Shown here: piece after piece, positions 31,902 to 31,918 of the stretch
Layout: every line of letters begins with the position of its first letter
How positions within the stretch are numbered: position 1 is the stretch's first letter
From: CAZIOH01 sp964540815
GTDB lineage: Bacteria; Myxococcota_A; Polyangia; Fen-1088
Direction: 5' to 3'
Assembly: GCA_964540815.1 (NCBI GenBank)
Contig: CAZIOH010000078.1
Location: forward strand, 1-31,918
DNA: 31,918 nucleotides
Made by a program: the position numbers and the translations under genes
The notes under the pieces: model-generated
What the model was told of the DNA's origin: nothing
The model's database searches: none
What the model saw: the letters and a program-made list of their open reading frames with translations, nothing else

Positions 31902-31918
31902 CGGGGGCCAGCCGACTC

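Overview
The window is about 70% G+C DNA and looks like a draft or metagenome-derived contig from a Myxococcota (deltaproteobacterial) organism. The case rests on gene content: a Hanks-type kinase with a PP2C phosphatase, three FHA-domain proteins, HEAT-repeat lipoproteins, zinc-ribbon proteins of the CPxC...CPxD type and many exported proteins of unknown function, set among ordinary housekeeping genes (recG, lysC, lepA, lepB). No tRNA, rRNA, transposase, phage gene or CRISPR array was seen. Many starts lack a Shine-Dalgarno sequence, and several lie only a few bases past a plausible -10 box, which suggests frequent leaderless initiation.

Layout. 68-4699 (minus): a FadL-like outer-membrane protein followed by an M16 peptidase pair, one catalytic and one lacking the zinc motif. 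4789-13608 (plus): HEAT lipoprotein, ribbon-helix-helix/FHA fusion, recG, a membrane alkaline-phosphatase-superfamily enzyme with a HEAT tail, and aspartate kinase. 13734-14513 (minus): lipoprotein with six Asp-rich repeats. 14657-17970 (plus): small ribbon-helix-helix protein, lepA, lepB. 17985-21530 (minus): double-FHA protein, PP2C phosphatase and tail-anchored Ser/Thr kinase, a compact phospho-signalling unit. 21734-24696 (plus): probable lipoprotein and an exported protein whose N-terminal coding region carries a palindromic element. 24833-28152 (minus): small membrane protein, FHA plus CpaF-like protein with a destroyed P-loop, and a SUKH-TPR protein. 28139-31901 (plus): exported protein, triple zinc-ribbon membrane protein with a suspicious internal frame, a 530-bp repeat-rich spacer, an exported glutaredoxin-like protein and a beta-barrel-like protein.

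The most unusual gene set is the 24833-28152 cluster. Its central protein keeps the outline of a CpaF/TadA secretion ATPase but has lost the nucleotide-binding residues while keeping an intact FHA domain, suggesting a phosphothreonine-reading scaffold derived from a motor. Structured repeats are also notable: an in-frame palindromic element (22985-23070), a 48-bp hairpin-rich tandem array (29904-30041), and related GACGAG-type tracts downstream of genes (4-48 and 24763-24817).

Assembly caution: both 100-N gaps (14862-14961 and 30196-30295) are flanked by identical 55-bp sequences. They are almost certainly scaffolder joins between contigs that overlap by one k-mer, so the Ns and the second 55-bp copies are probably not real sequence.
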